A stretch of DNA of 64,000 bases from Diphasiastrum complanatum. Its lineage: Eukaryota > Streptophyta > Lycopodiopsida > Lycopodiales > Lycopodiaceae. The notes beneath the pieces were generated by a model. The model worked only from the letters and a program-made list of their open reading frames with translations. It was not told the DNA's origin and made no database searches. The translations under genes were made by a program, and so were the position numbers. Shown one piece after another: positions 33,847-44,554 of the stretch; positions within the stretch are counted from its first letter, which is position 1; each line of letters begins with the position of its first letter. The stretch covers positions 22,328,578 to 22,392,577 of the forward strand of contig CM055112.1 in the NCBI GenBank assembly GCA_029204225.1, written 5' to 3'.

Positions 33847-34407
33847 AAGAAGGAAAAGGCTGAAATTGTACCACATAGAAATAGAACCGTTGTCAGACAG
33901 ATTCGTGACATAGACCTCAGCCCTAGGATTGGAAACCTGGATTTGAGTTGCACTTTGAATGAATTGAGATTAGAGATAGGCTTATCGCAGTTACTCCAAC
34001 TTTCACCCAAAGTCTGGCGGAAGGTGAAGCAGATGATGAGGCCGATAAATTTGGGAATGAGGAAGATAGAATCACCTATGATAGGAAAAGTGGACATCAA
34101 CATAGTAGACCGATATTGTCCCAAAGTTGATGCCACTACAGATGGTTTAGTTATCCAAGGAGCTATGGTAGATGAGGGATCGGTAGTGAATATAGTAAGC
34201 CTAGAATTGGCAGACAGGTTTGGAACAGACCTGGAGCCCACTTCACTAATTGCCTTGAAGTTGGCCAACAACTTTGTCATCAAACCTGAAGGAGAAATGA
34301 GATCTGTCTCTATTATAGTTGTTGCTAAGACTGTGAATGTGGACTTCTATGTCATGAGAATGTTGGCAGACTATAAGAGTTATTTTCTCCTATTAGGGAG
34401 GCCTTGA
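33847..34407 (+). pseudogene. Gypsy E aspartic protease region
   Basis: The frame at 33,943-34,407 contains IQGAMVDEGSVVNIVSL, corresponding to the retropepsin active site block (VD.GS.VNI) used by Tat-type elements. The flap region and YFLLLGRP (usually ILGRPWL) follow. The frame ends with TGA directly after GRP. An Asp-Glu-Gly triplet replaces the canonical Asp-Ser/Thr-Gly, so activity is doubtful. Confidence 0.7.
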
Positions 34408-34483
34408 TTATGATTAAGTGACTGCACAGTAGACATTCCTGCAAGACTATTGATTTTTGGTAGAGGAAAGAGTCGAGTGGTAG

Positions 34484-35590
34484 TTGATGGATACCCTGAG
34501 ACCCCTCAGTCAGAAAGAGCCCCTATACTCTCTTCGGAATGGGAAGAAGTGTCTAGAAATTGATACAGACAATGATGAACCAAAACATGAAGATGTGCTA
34601 GAGATTGAGTGGAATACACCAAAAGAGAAACCTAAGAGGGTACGAGATGTTGATATCCACCTCATTAATCTAGGAACCGTAGAGAAGCTGAAACATGTCA
34701 AAGTTGGAGCCCAGCTCGATGATCCTCAAAAGGAAGAATTTGAGAGACTTTGTAGGAAATACCAACATGTCTTTGTCTGGGATTATACAAATTTGAAAGG
34801 AATACCACCTAAACTAGTGACTCATGCAATTGAGCTTAGACATGATGCCAAGCCTGTTTGACATAAGCAACGAAGGCTACCTTGCCACTTAAGAGAAGGA
34901 GTGTACACGGAATTGGAGAGGTTGAAGAAAGCTGGACTAATATTTCTTGTGGAAAATTCAGAATGGTGTTCCCTGATCATACCAAAACCTAAGAAGAATT
35001 CAGCCCAGGTGAGAGTGTGTGTAGACTATAAGCAACTAAATAAGAAAACCAATAAAGACTACTACCTTCTCCCTTTCATAGACCAAGTATTGGAGGAATT
35101 AGCAGGTAGAGAAATGTACTCCTTTATGGATTGTTTTGCTAGCTATAACCAAATAGCCCTTCGAGAAGAAGACAAGTTGAAGACAACATTTACTACCACT
35201 TTTGGTATCTTTGCATATTACGTGATGCCATTCGAAATGTAAAATGCCCCCGCTACTTACCAGAGATTTATGAATGAGAATTTTGATAATATCCTGGATG
35301 ATGATCTAAAGATATTCATGGATGATTTATGTGGAGCATCTAGCATGGAGGGACTGCTACCACATGTATTGCATTAAATGCAATCAAATGTGTGTTTGGC
35401 ATGCCATATGGGGTATTGCTAGGGCACGTGATTAGCAAGTATGGGAAAGCTACTAACCCTGAGAAAATAAAAATGCTCCTAGCTTTGATGGTTCCAACTA
35501 TTGTTACCCAATTACAATCTTTCTTGGGGGGCACTGGATATTATAGACCCTACGTGATGGCATATGCAATGTCGAGCTTACCCTTTTAAA
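34484..35590 (+). pseudogene. Gypsy E reverse transcriptase
   Basis: The RT is readable across 34,484-34,861, 34,901-35,242 and 35,243-35,590, separated by single stops (for example TGA at 34,859 where Arg is expected, and TAA at 35,240). Landmarks include VRVCVDYKQLNKKTNKDYY, LPFIDQVLEELAG, FMDCFASYNQIAL (normally F.D.YSGYNQI), TTFTTTFGIFAYYVMPF and the catalytic FMDDL at about 35,312-35,329. After it a stretch corresponding to the HL..VF block is missing. LGHVISKYGKATNPEKIKML and QSFLGGTGYYRPYV close the domain. The catalytic Asp pair survives but the frame does not. Confidence 0.85.
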
Positions 35591-36140
35591 TGGATTGTTG
35601 AAAAAGGATGTAGTTTGGGAGTGGACTGATGATTGTGAAATAGCCTTTAGAGATATGAAAGAGGCCTTAGCTAAAGCCCTCACTTTAAAACCTCCCTGCT
35701 ATGATAAAGTTTTATGTTTTCACTAGTGCTACCGAAACCTGCATCAACTGTTGCTTAGCCCAGATCAGGGATAAGAAATATCACCCATTAATATTTGCCG
35801 AAAGAAAATTCAACGTTGCTGAGTTGAACTACACGAAAGCTGAGAAGGTATGTCTCTGCATAGCGTATGCAGCTGCAAAATATCGACATTACATTTTACA
35901 TTGAAAAGTGACCTTCTTCACTGAGAGTGAGGCAATGACCATGATGATGAACAAGCTGGAACCGCCAAGTAGATTATCCAAGTGGATAACCTCTCTTCAA
36001 GAATTTGATTATACTCTGAAGAGTAAACCACCCAGGCTTCAGGGATTGAATGACTATATCTGTGAGTTGAGAATTCTAAAAGAGGAGAGCAGTAGCTAGG
36101 AAGATGAGCAGTTGAAAGAACTTTCGAAAATAGAGACATA
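35591..36140 (+). pseudogene. Gypsy E first RNase H
   Basis: Pieces at 35,701-35,904 and 35,908-36,099 show the usual gypsy RNase H blocks: FYVFTSATETCINCCLAQ (D replaced in the D-A-S block), HPLIFAERKFNVAELNYT (usually Y.S..L..AE.NY) and KVCLCIAYAAAKYRHY. It is followed by SKWITSLQEFDYTL, the conserved end. A TGA separates the two parts (TLH-stop-KV). Non-functional. Confidence 0.75.
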
Positions 36141-36177
36141 ACAAATTCCTAAATGGTATAGCAACCTAGCCCGTTAT

Positions 36178-37396
36178 TTGTCCACATTAGAAATTTCCAC
36201 TACCTACACCTCTCAAGAGAGACGGAAACTCAAATTACAAGCACTAAAATTCTCTCTGATAGCTGGGGTTCTGTATAGAAAAGGAGTGGATGGGATCCAT
36301 CGCCGATGTGTGACTCAAGATGAGGTTGTATTCATCCTAGAAGAGTCTCATGATTCTGCATGTGGTGGGCATTTTGCTGGCCGATTGACAGGACAAAAAA
36401 TATTAAGAGTTGGATACTGGTGGCCAACATTGTTTAGGGACTCTCATGATTATGTGAAACGTTGTGATATTTGTCATAGGACAAACCCCCGAGAAGATAG
36501 AGCAAGATCCCTAGTCCCTATACAAGCATGCCTGCCATTTGACAAGTGAGGAATAGATTTTGTGGGACCTATCCACCCAGCTTCTTCCTCACGATAGAGC
36601 TACATCATAGTAGCTACAAATTACTTTACCAAATGGGCTGAAGCAAGAGCTGTAGCCAAAGACAATGCTAAAGAAACAGCCTTGGCTTCTTTTAGAACAG
36701 GTTATAGGGAGGTTTGGAGCCCCTAAAGAGTTAATGTCATACCGAGAAACCCATTTCTTGAATAAGACAATAGAAAACCTGACCGAACAACTGAGTATCA
36801 AACACAAGAAGAGCACCTTATATCATCCTCAAGCCAATGGACAGACTGAGAGTACAAACAAACAGTTGATAGGAGTCATCAAGAAGACTGTTTCTGAAAC
36901 CAAGAGAGATTCGGACAAGAAATTGTACTCAGCATTGTGGGCCTATAACACATCTTTTAAAACTGGTACAAACCATACACCATTCTTTCTGGTCTATGGA
37001 CAAGAATGTGTCTTACCCATAGAAATAGAGCTACTGATGGTAAGATTTGCCATGACACACAATTTAGGTATAAAGGAATCTATGCAGCAACATATTGAGA
37101 CATTACGAGAGTTAGATGAGGAAAGACTACCTGCCCCCCATCAAGAGACGTTCAAGAAATGTATGAAACTGATCCATGATCGAAAGATAAAAGGATATTC
37201 CTTCATTCTAAACCAGCTAGTGCTCTTTTGAGATCCTCGTCACGATCTTATGCCCCAAAAATTGACTTTTAGATGGAGCGGACCCTACATCGTGAAGAAA
37301 CTTTATGAGAACAATACAGTGAAGCTGGTGGATTTGCAGGGTGAGGCGTTTAAGCACCGAACCAACATCGATAAAATCAAACCCTACTATGTTTGA
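36178..37396 (+). pseudogene. Gypsy E integrase, catalytic Asp lost
   Basis: An H2C2 zinc-binding domain occupies about 36,340-36,490 (H...H in SHDSACGGHFAG, then CDICHR). The core starts with GIDFVGPIHPAS at about 36,546, which keeps the first Asp. The second catalytic block reads LMSYRETHFLN where the family has SDRGTHFLN, so the Asp is Tyr. The Glu block is intact (YHPQANGQTESTNKQL). The C-terminal FRWSGPYIVKKLYENNTVKL and IKPYYV are present, ending at a TGA near 37,396. Stops occur at 36,547 and elsewhere. Confidence 0.85.
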
Positions 37397-37504
37397 GAAA
37401 GGCGAGTGCCTTACATGCAAAGTATATAATATTGTTGTATTTTACCTTCAACTTTGAGAAAAAGAAAAAGAAGAAAAAATATATAATAGGAAGAGCGAGA
37501 GGAA

Positions 37505-37855
37505 ATGGAAAAACCTATCAGAGTGGACCACTACCCTAAACTATGTAGCGCAAATATCGAAGAATGGGGACTAGGACTATCCTTACCAGTGGCGGAGATT
37601 ATACATGCCAAAGTAAGAAGTGTCACTTGGGACACAAAGACGAAAGATGCTGAGATAGACGCTCAACAGTTGTGGGAGTGGGAGAGTCAAGATGACTTGT
37701 CCTATCTATATTTTATGTGGGAGCTTGACCTAGTAAAGAGAATTCTTGTGGATTGCGAATATGACAGCCTATGTAGATCACACTACGATCAAGACATCAT
37801 CTTCGTTGATGTAAATATCATAGATGAAGAATATTGGATGACATTTCAAATGTGA
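37505..37855 (+). CDS. Accessory ORF of gypsy E, unknown function
   Basis: A 116-codon open frame begins 109 bases after the integrase stop. It is rich in Trp, Asp and Glu (SVTWDTKTKD, QLWEWESQDD). No signal peptide, membrane segment or known motif is visible. It lies between integrase and the second RNase H, so it may have been part of pol or a separate accessory ORF. The ATG at 37,505 has a GAAATGGAAAA context. Intactness in an otherwise mutated element may be chance. I do not recognise the family. Confidence 0.4.
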   Translation: MEKPIRVDHYPKLCSANIEEWGLGLSLPVAEIIHAKVRSVTWDTKTKDAEIDAQQLWEWESQDDLSYLYFMWELDLVKRILVDCEYDSLCRSHYDQDIIFVDVNIIDEEYWMTFQM

Positions 37856-38030
37856 TCCCAATCACGAAAACAATATATGCTTACTTTGAGCCAGCAAAAC
37901 GAAGCGTGCCAAGGAGACTACAACACAAGATCACCACATTAGTGTAATATACCTTGAGAGAGAAAAAAAAAATAAAGAAAAATAAAGAGATGAATGAATG
38001 TGTAGTCCATGACATATGCTAAGATAATTA

Positions 38031-38513
38031 TTGACTATCCAGGAGATCACAAGAAGGAGGGTAGACAAACCTTACTCATTGTTTTTTGACGGAGCCTCCA
38101 GAGGTCCTGGAAAAGAAGGGGCTATTGGTACTATCTTGCGTGATCGAGATGGGATAGAAATTGCTAGCATAGGAGTGCTTGTTGGTGAGGGATTTACTAG
38201 CAATATGGCATAATTTAAAGCCCTTGTCCTGGGACTGCAAATGACAATAAGGACTCAAGCCCATATCTTCTATAATAATTATAGGAGATTCTCAGCTAGT
38301 AATATATGGCATGAATGAAAAACATCGCATTGTAGATAGAAGATTGAAGGCTTATGCAGCAGCCGCTCATCAACTTGGGAAGTATTTTCTCCATATAGAA
38401 TGGTTACAAATGCCTAGACGATTGAACAAGGATTATGACTTATTGGCTAGACTAGCATATCACCATGACATATATTACCATTCTGCACCACAGGAGTGGT
38501 CCTCACTATAGGT
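38031..38513 (+). pseudogene. Second RNase H of gypsy E, located after integrase
   Basis: The 5' part (38,031-38,213) reads KPYSLFFDGASRGPGKEGAIG, cited by core FFDGASRGPG, the first catalytic Asp block of archaeal/bacterial-type RNase H. GFTSNMA-stop-FKALVLGL follows, where the family has NNEAEYEALILGL, so the catalytic Glu codon is lost at the TAA (38,211-38,213). The third block, IIGDSQLVIYGMNEKH at about 38,274-38,330, lies in another frame with its Asp intact. LHIEWLQMPRRLNKDYDLLA continues, like the I.R..N..AD.LA ending. This is the additional RNase H typical of the Tat lineage. Its position downstream of integrase is notable. Confidence 0.7.
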
Positions 38514-38827
38514 TAGCTCTGTGATCGAGATGTGGGTTGTTTTGAGAAGAGAGTTGGTTTATGGGATACGAAGAATAAAAAAAATTGTTGTGTCAAATTT
38601 TTGAGGTCCAGCTTAACCTAGTGACAGAACTACATACCATCTTATGCCAAGACTTAAGCAAGACTTGTTTTATAGACTTCAGTGGAAAGCTAGTTCAAGG
38701 GATAATGCATGCAACATTGTAGTGGAAACATTTGTATATAGGAACATATGTGCTATATTTTTAACTCTAGCCCTTGTACAAATATGATATGTTGCAAAAT
38801 TCAAGGACCAAATACAATTCAACTACA

Positions 38828-39763
38828 TGGAGGAAACAAGAATTCTCACAATGGATAAAGATGCACTGACCAAACTACTATTCAAGGAGAAAAAAAGATC
38901 AAAGAAAGAGCTACTGGATGCCAAAAGAGAGATCAAGCAACTGGAAAAGGTGGACATCAGGAATAAGAATGAAATAGTAGCTTGATAAAAGATAGGGATG
39001 TATGGAGGAATACATGCAAGACCTTGACAACTGAAAACAAGGTCCAGAAGCTACGCTACGAAGAACATTTGAAGGGTCAGGGAAAGATCATAGCAAATCT
39101 AAACGTTGAGCTAGCATCCATAGAGACGACCACAACATTGATGGCTAGGAAATCACATAAGTACCAAAATCGAGAAAAGATGGATTTCGGGACACATCAA
39201 TTGAACCGAAACCCTTTTCCTCAAAAGGAAAGGAAATCCTATCAGACAGTAAGTTTTTCGAGAACTTTGATGACTATGTACTTTATATCCCAAACGTAGA
39301 ATTTCCTCTAAGTGACCACATCTTTGACCTCCGCCCCATTACCGATACAATGAGCCTGTTCAAATGGCCTCTGATTCCAGGATCCTTTGAAACTTTTCCT
39401 GATGCTTGTGCCAGTCTAGAAGCTTTCTCCTTCCTTACTAGACGAAACAAGGATAGTGATATCAGACTAGCGGGATATTATGCCCATCACTTGAGAGAGT
39501 GGCTACTACAAAATCAACCCAATAATATGTGTTTGACCAAGAGATGGTGTAACCCGAACGAAAAGATGGAAAAAGGATTTGACATCTTCCTATATCTAAA
39601 AGTACGTGATAGACCTTCCAAAGAAAGAAAGACACTGTCTGAGATCTTCCAACATAAATTCCTTGTAGATGCAAATCCTATTTTGATAAATGGTGATGTT
39701 TCAACCTCTACCCCTGAGACAAGTACCCCTAGAACTGATCTCGACAAGAAAGCCTACAAGTAG
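38828..39763 (+). pseudogene. 3' ORF of gypsy E with coiled-coil start
   Basis: At 38,828-38,985 the frame reads MEETRILTMDKDALTKLLFK and then a charged run (KKRSKKELLDAKREIKQLEK) with heptad spacing. Stops and frameshifts separate it from 38,982-39,299, also charged, and from a clean 137-codon frame 39,350-39,763 with LFKWPLIPGSFETFPDACAS and KVRDRPSKERKTLSEIF. The last frame ends at a TAG just before a 39-base tandem repeat. I recognise no family. It may be an accessory protein like the extra ORFs known in Tat/Ogre elements. Confidence 0.4.
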
Positions 39764-39782
39764 AGGAGGATATCACTGACAC

Positions 39783-39860
39783 AATTGCATTGTTCTAGAC
39801 ACAGAATGATTGACATCACCTAATTGCATTGTTCTAGACACAAAATGATTGACATCACCT
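39783..39860 (+). repeat. 39-base tandem repeat, two copies
   Basis: Two nearly identical units (AATTGCATTGTTCTAGACAC plus ATGATTGACATCACCT) lie side by side just after the last ORF of gypsy E. Confidence 0.9.
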
Positions 39861-40826
39861 CATGCCTATCTGATGGTTGCATCCATGTTCATTGCACTCT
39901 GAAAAGGAGCACAATTGTATGATTTAGGAGTTTGAAATTGAAAAAAAAAAAAAAAAGTTAGCATCGGAGAAGTTTCATTGATTAAATCAATCATGAGTCA
40001 CTGAAGTGAGTGAGAGATATAAATTCTTGAGAAAAAGTGAGACAATAGAACTATTGCATCCACTTGAGGTTTGAGTACACATCTAGACACATATCAAATT
40101 CATCCATCGATTGTCATTTTGTGGAAAGAAATTGCATTCTCATATCCCCAAAGTGCATGGATTTGAGATGGGCATATAGTGAAATTTGATGGGAGTGGGA
40201 GCATAAGCCGTTCTAGGTGCACGGGATGGGTGTGATGTAGGTACTACCAAGATCTATTGTTGTCTAATTTTAGGGCTTAATCGATGGCCCTGGATGCTAT
40301 TGCTGAGAACTAGACTCCATGCCCAATGGATGAGGCGTTTACGAACCAGTACCATGAACTTCACCATGAGCAGTTAGCATTACACATTATTGTGTACTGA
40401 GCCTGTTTATAGCTGGAAGGACATTTTACCACAAATATAAGTTCTCTTGGGTCCGTTATGTGGGGACCACATCCCCAGTAGAGGTCGCCAAAATGTTAGC
40501 CAGTTTTTTGACATGATAAATTGGGCTAAACTAGAGAAGAAATGACATGTTATTTCATCAAATATGCTACTTACTTAGTGTGACTAGCAAAAATTTTGTG
40601 GCTGTGTAATTTCCTATGATCCAATCCAAAATAGCTTCTTCTCAGCCTCTGATCTTCAATAGACCTGAAATATGCTTTTGATCCAGAAGTTCAACTCACA
40701 AAACAAAGGTTAGTAATATTTGATCAACAATGCAATGCATAATCATGCTAGAACTTGATCAAACATCCAAATATCACCATAAATGGAAACTTTACTAAAA
40801 ATAACAGCCAACTAGCTTTGATACCA
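39861..40826. other. No gene; reverse-oriented PBS-like sequence inside
   Basis: No coding region was seen. On the minus strand 40,471-40,493 reads TTTTGGCGACC and TCTACTGGGGA, resembling the TTTGGCGAC..(C/G)(C/T)TGGGGA primer-binding region of Tat/Ogre-type gypsy elements. At 40,815-40,826 the minus strand reads TGGTATCAAAGC, the PBS directly following the inverted LTR at 40,827-41,481. Confidence 0.45.
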
Positions 40827-41481
40827 TGTGAAAAAAGTGGATCTTGAATGGATCCAAACTCCCAAAATACTTGGCTAAGATCTTTGCACAACAAGTTACA
40901 AAAGCTAGAAATGGAAAAGCATCCTAATGCTACCTTTGATACACATGAACTTGACAAAGCATTCAAGAGACAAAAGAAACTAATAAATGGTACTGATGTC
41001 AGCCAAAAACAACAGCATACCAGCCCTACAACAGCAGCCTACTACTTTTGGAAACCTCTTAAGATCATACACAAAAGCTTGAAGACAATACACAAAGCAA
41101 TGCTCTCAATGGAGGAAGAAACTGTGACAATGATCTATTGATCTATCTCAACAATACAATAAGTTTCTCCAACCTGTTCTCCACGAATTTCAGCCTAGTA
41201 TAGGTGAGAGAGATGACTCTCTCTCCTCTCTCTATAACTTAGGACCCAAATTTAGGGCACCAGTAGCCTAAAATAGCCAATTTTGGCCTATATGTCCAAA
41301 TAACATGATTTTGGTGTCATTTTGAAGGTCCTAAAGTTTGAGACTTCTTCAACATGAAATATATACTAAAATATAAGTATCTAGGCCTATTTCACACGTG
41401 TGAAATGTTAGATCCAAAACTATGTACAAAAATTGCCAATTTAGGTCTCAAACTAGCTAGGAAATGTTGACAATTTTCACA
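40827..41481 (-). repeat. Copia LTR (B-family), minus strand, with adjacent PBS
   Basis: This 655-base sequence is the inverted, nearly identical partner of the element B LTR at 23,449-24,094. It has TG...CA ends on the minus strand. It is followed without gap by the tRNA-Met-type PBS (40,826 to 40,815), which marks it as a 5' LTR. Its upstream neighbour is the truncated integrase region of element D, so it probably inserted there. Confidence 0.85.
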
Positions 41482-41489
41482 ATGTGAGC

Positions 41490-42402
41490 CTCAATGGCTC
41501 CATTCTTACCCTTGATGATCTTCTTGGAGTGATTGGTTTACTTGGCTCTAGCTCCTCCTCAAGATCTATGACATCTTGATCCTCGGACACCTCCCTCTTG
41601 ATAGGTGATTTGATTGAGCCATCAACAAGTTATGCATATTATCCTCATCAAAAATGATATCTCTAGAAACCACAAACTTGTTGGAAGATGGAATGTATAC
41701 CTTATATCCCTTGCTTGCTTAGCCATACCCAAGCATAATACCTTTGATTGATGATAGATCTTCCTTGGTCCTTTTCTCCAAAGGTGTATGCACATAGCAA
41801 ATGCATCCAAACACCTTTAAGTCCTTGAGATTTGGCTTCCTCGCATACAAGACTTCAAAGGGTGTTTTGCCTTCAATAGAGCTACATGGAACTCTATTCA
41901 TCAAATGGTTAGTCACAAGTGAGAGCTTCTCCCCAAAAAGATTTTGGTAAACATACATCAATCCTTTAGGCTTTAGAAAATTTACATTCCTCCTCTCGGC
42001 TACCCCATTTTGTTGAGGGGTGTAGGGACAAGATAATTCTTTTCTAATCCCTTCTTGATCACAAAAATCTTTAAAAGCATTGGAGATATATTTTCCACCA
42101 TTATCACTTCTAAAAGTTTTGATCTTGTGATCAAGATGCTTCTCAACAAATTCTTTGAACTTAAGAAGGCTTGCAAATACTTGTGCTTTAGATGAAAGTA
42201 AGAATACCCAACAAAACCTTGAGTAACCATCTATGAATGTAACAAACATGGTGGCACCTCCATCGGACATTGTACTTGAAAAGTGTACATCCGAGTGGAT
42301 CAACTCAAGTTGATGAGTTGTCTTTGTGATTGAACTTGAGAAGGGCTTCTTATGTGCTTTTGAGAGAGCACATGCTTCACATACTTTCTCCTCTTTTGCC
42401 AA
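41490..42402 (-). pseudogene. Copia D integrase
   Basis: The 227-codon frame 41,719-42,402 opens with CEACALSKAHKKPFSSS (the zinc-finger end). It has LELIHSDVHFSSTMSDGGAT with the first catalytic Asp, FRSDNGGKYISNAFKDFC with the second, and YTPQQNGVAERRNVNFLKP with the Glu. These are the DDE residues of a copia integrase. An FEVLYARKPNLKDLKVFGC block and IKGIMLGYG follow, then a frameshift near 41,720. The C-terminal part ends in a Ser/Pro-rich stretch (PRRSSRVRMEP) at 41,490, just before the RT would start. Confidence 0.85.
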
Positions 42403-42429
42403 GGATCTTGGAAGTCCTAATGCAAGCTC

Positions 42430-43100
42430 CTACTTGCACATGACCTCCATGGACTTTGAGTTGATGTGACCAAGTCTTTTGTGCCAAAGACTATGGTTGG
42501 ATAGTTTGGTCTCCTCGGATAGCATCACAATATTAGCATCCACATAGGCATCTAATTTGAATAATCTTCCAAATCTTATGCCTCTAGCAGTGATCTTGCC
42601 ATCCTTACTAATGTTACATGCATTTGTCGTGAACTTCACAATCAAACCATTGTCAAGCAATTGTCCTACACTAAGCAAGTTCTTAGTGATACTAGGAATG
42701 TAAAGTACTCCATCAATCTTGATCTTCCTTGAAGATCCCAAGCATAAAGGTATGGATCCTATGCCTTCTACCCTACAAGCATAATCATTTGCTATAAAAA
42801 TTGACTTGATAGGTCCATCCTAGGTAGATAAGTTTGAGAAATACTCCCTCTTACTTGTCATGTGGGAGCTAGCCCCACTATCTATCCACCAAGGCTCTTC
42901 ACCTCTTATGCTTGAAGATGAGAAACTTGACATCATGAGTGAATCTTGTCCTAGGTTTGCTTGACTTGGAAATTGCTTCTTCTTGAAGCACTCTGAGGCA
43001 TAGTGCCCCATCTTGCCACAAAAGTAGCATTTGATCTTTGACTTATCCTTGGTGCTTGCTCGATCTTGGACTTGAAGATCATTCTTCATCTTCACCTTTG
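42430..43100 (-). pseudogene. Copia D zinc knuckle, protease and GAG-pre-integrase
   Basis: The frame 43,095-42,820 has the CCHC knuckle CYFCGKMGHYASEC and the protease active site PWWIDSGASSHMTS with an intact DSGA. After a stop near 42,820, the frame 42,741-42,430 has IDGVLYIPSITKNLLSVGQL, RFGRLFKLDAYV and the pre-integrase signature LWHKRLGHINSKSM. A TAG (complement near 42,431) separates this from the integrase frame. Confidence 0.85.
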
Positions 43101-43106
43101 ACTTGA

Positions 43107-43784
43107 TTATTCTTGAATGCCCTTGCCTTTGGATTTGCTCTTTCTCTTGGTGAAAAGAGCCTTGTCATCTCCATCATCGAGGGAGAGCTTCTCCATCCTT
43201 GACTTGATGTGAGTTCTCCTACTCTCCTCGGCCATGAGGACTCCTTGGAGACCTTCAAGTGAGGGCAACTTGCCCATAATTGCATAGCCTTGCACTAGGT
43301 TAGCAAAATCCACACTCAAACCATTCAAGATTAGTTGAAGAAGTTCACTTTCCTTAATGGAATCTCCTATGTAAGCAAGCTCCTTGTTTAAGTCCTTAAC
43401 TCTCAACACATATGAATGTCCACTCTCTCCTTTAGCTTGAAAACGTTGAAGGATTTGATTCTTCAAGGATAGCAACCTTCAAGTATTCTTGGATTCATAT
43501 ATCTTTTGAAGAGTTTCCCATGCTTCTTGAGCCGAGGTGCAAGCACCTACCTCCTTAAGAAGCTCATTAGCTACATTCATTTTTATACAATGGAGAGCAA
43601 CCTTGCACCTCCTTTTGTATTTTGTAGCTTCTTGAGGGTGAATGGGATCATCCTCTTCACCACTCACTATATCCGTTAGATCTTCTAAAATAAGAATTGA
43701 TTCCATTCTTAGCTTCCAAATTGAATAATTAGAAGCATTCAATCTATCATGTGAATCCAAAAGATATGCATTCATTGAAGCCAT
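43107..43784 (-). pseudogene. Copia D gag
   Basis: The start MASMNAYLLDSHDRLNASNY and IWKLRMESILILEDL match the gag of element B (MASNGG... start). The capsid domain continues to ESKNT at 43,479, where an in-frame TGA (likely from CGA) interrupts it. It resumes with LLSLKNQILQRFQAKGESGH and runs to a Lys-rich tail at 43,107. Apart from that stop the 226 codons are open. Confidence 0.8.
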
Positions 43785-44542
43785 CTATCTTTAAACAAGA
43801 TTTTGATCACAAAAGTAGATGGAAAGACTAGTTATCCCACTACCTAGGGACTTGGGAAAGCTCAAAACTTGACCTCTCAATACGATTCTACCTGATCTTA
43901 AGCCAAATCAAATCTATGAATGTCAACAAAAATGGAAACTAGCTTGAATTTGCATAAAAAATGGATCTAGAATTGCCTCCTCCTTGAACTCAACTTCACA
44001 AGAATATAAGATTCACCTAACTTGAACCAAAAGGAATCAAATGCACATAAATGCCTCTTCAAATCATTCCTACAAGATCAGGTTGAATCATCATGCAATA
44101 GTCAATCCAAACTATCTCACAATTCAAGCAAAAATTGAACACCATCTTGACTAGAATTGCATTCCTTGATGAGCACTTATCAAAGTCTTTGGTCTGACCC
44201 CAAAATTGAATTTCTAAGATCTCAATAAGTCTAAGAACAACCTATTACAGTACCAAAGATAAGGATTTACCTTCCTTTTGATTGATTGAAAACTATTCCT
44301 TGTGATAGACTCCACAAATCAAGTAGCATCAATATGATGAAAGTGCAAAATACTTGCAATTTTGATCCAATTGATAAGAGATTACTACAACTCGGATTTT
44401 GAAGCTAAAATGCCTGTAAATCAAAAACCATTAGATCCCTCTTCACTCAAATTGATCAAGAACTGAAGGTACTACTCATAGATTATGTCTAGATATCAAA
44501 ATCTATGATTCTAGTATGAAGTGAAGCTCATTTCTTGAAATG

Positions 44543-44554
44543 GCTTTGATACCA
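44543..44554 (-). other. Primer-binding site of copia D
   Basis: The minus strand reads TGGTATCAAAGC directly after the LTR end ...TTTTTATCA. Confidence 0.8.

Larger units (their letters stand above)
31972..39860 (+). mobile_element. Ty3/gypsy retrotransposon E with post-integrase RNase H and extra ORFs
   Basis: The plus-strand order is gag, two zinc knuckles, protease, RT, RNase H, H2C2 zinc finger and integrase, then a short ORF, a second RNase H, a coiled-coil stretch and a further ORF. An additional (archaeal-like) RNase H is the mark of the plant Tat/Ogre lineage. Each domain is readable but interrupted by scattered single stops and small frameshifts, so the element is dead. No LTR pair was recognised, though a tRNA-Met-type PBS lies at 31,735. 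Confidence 0.8.
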
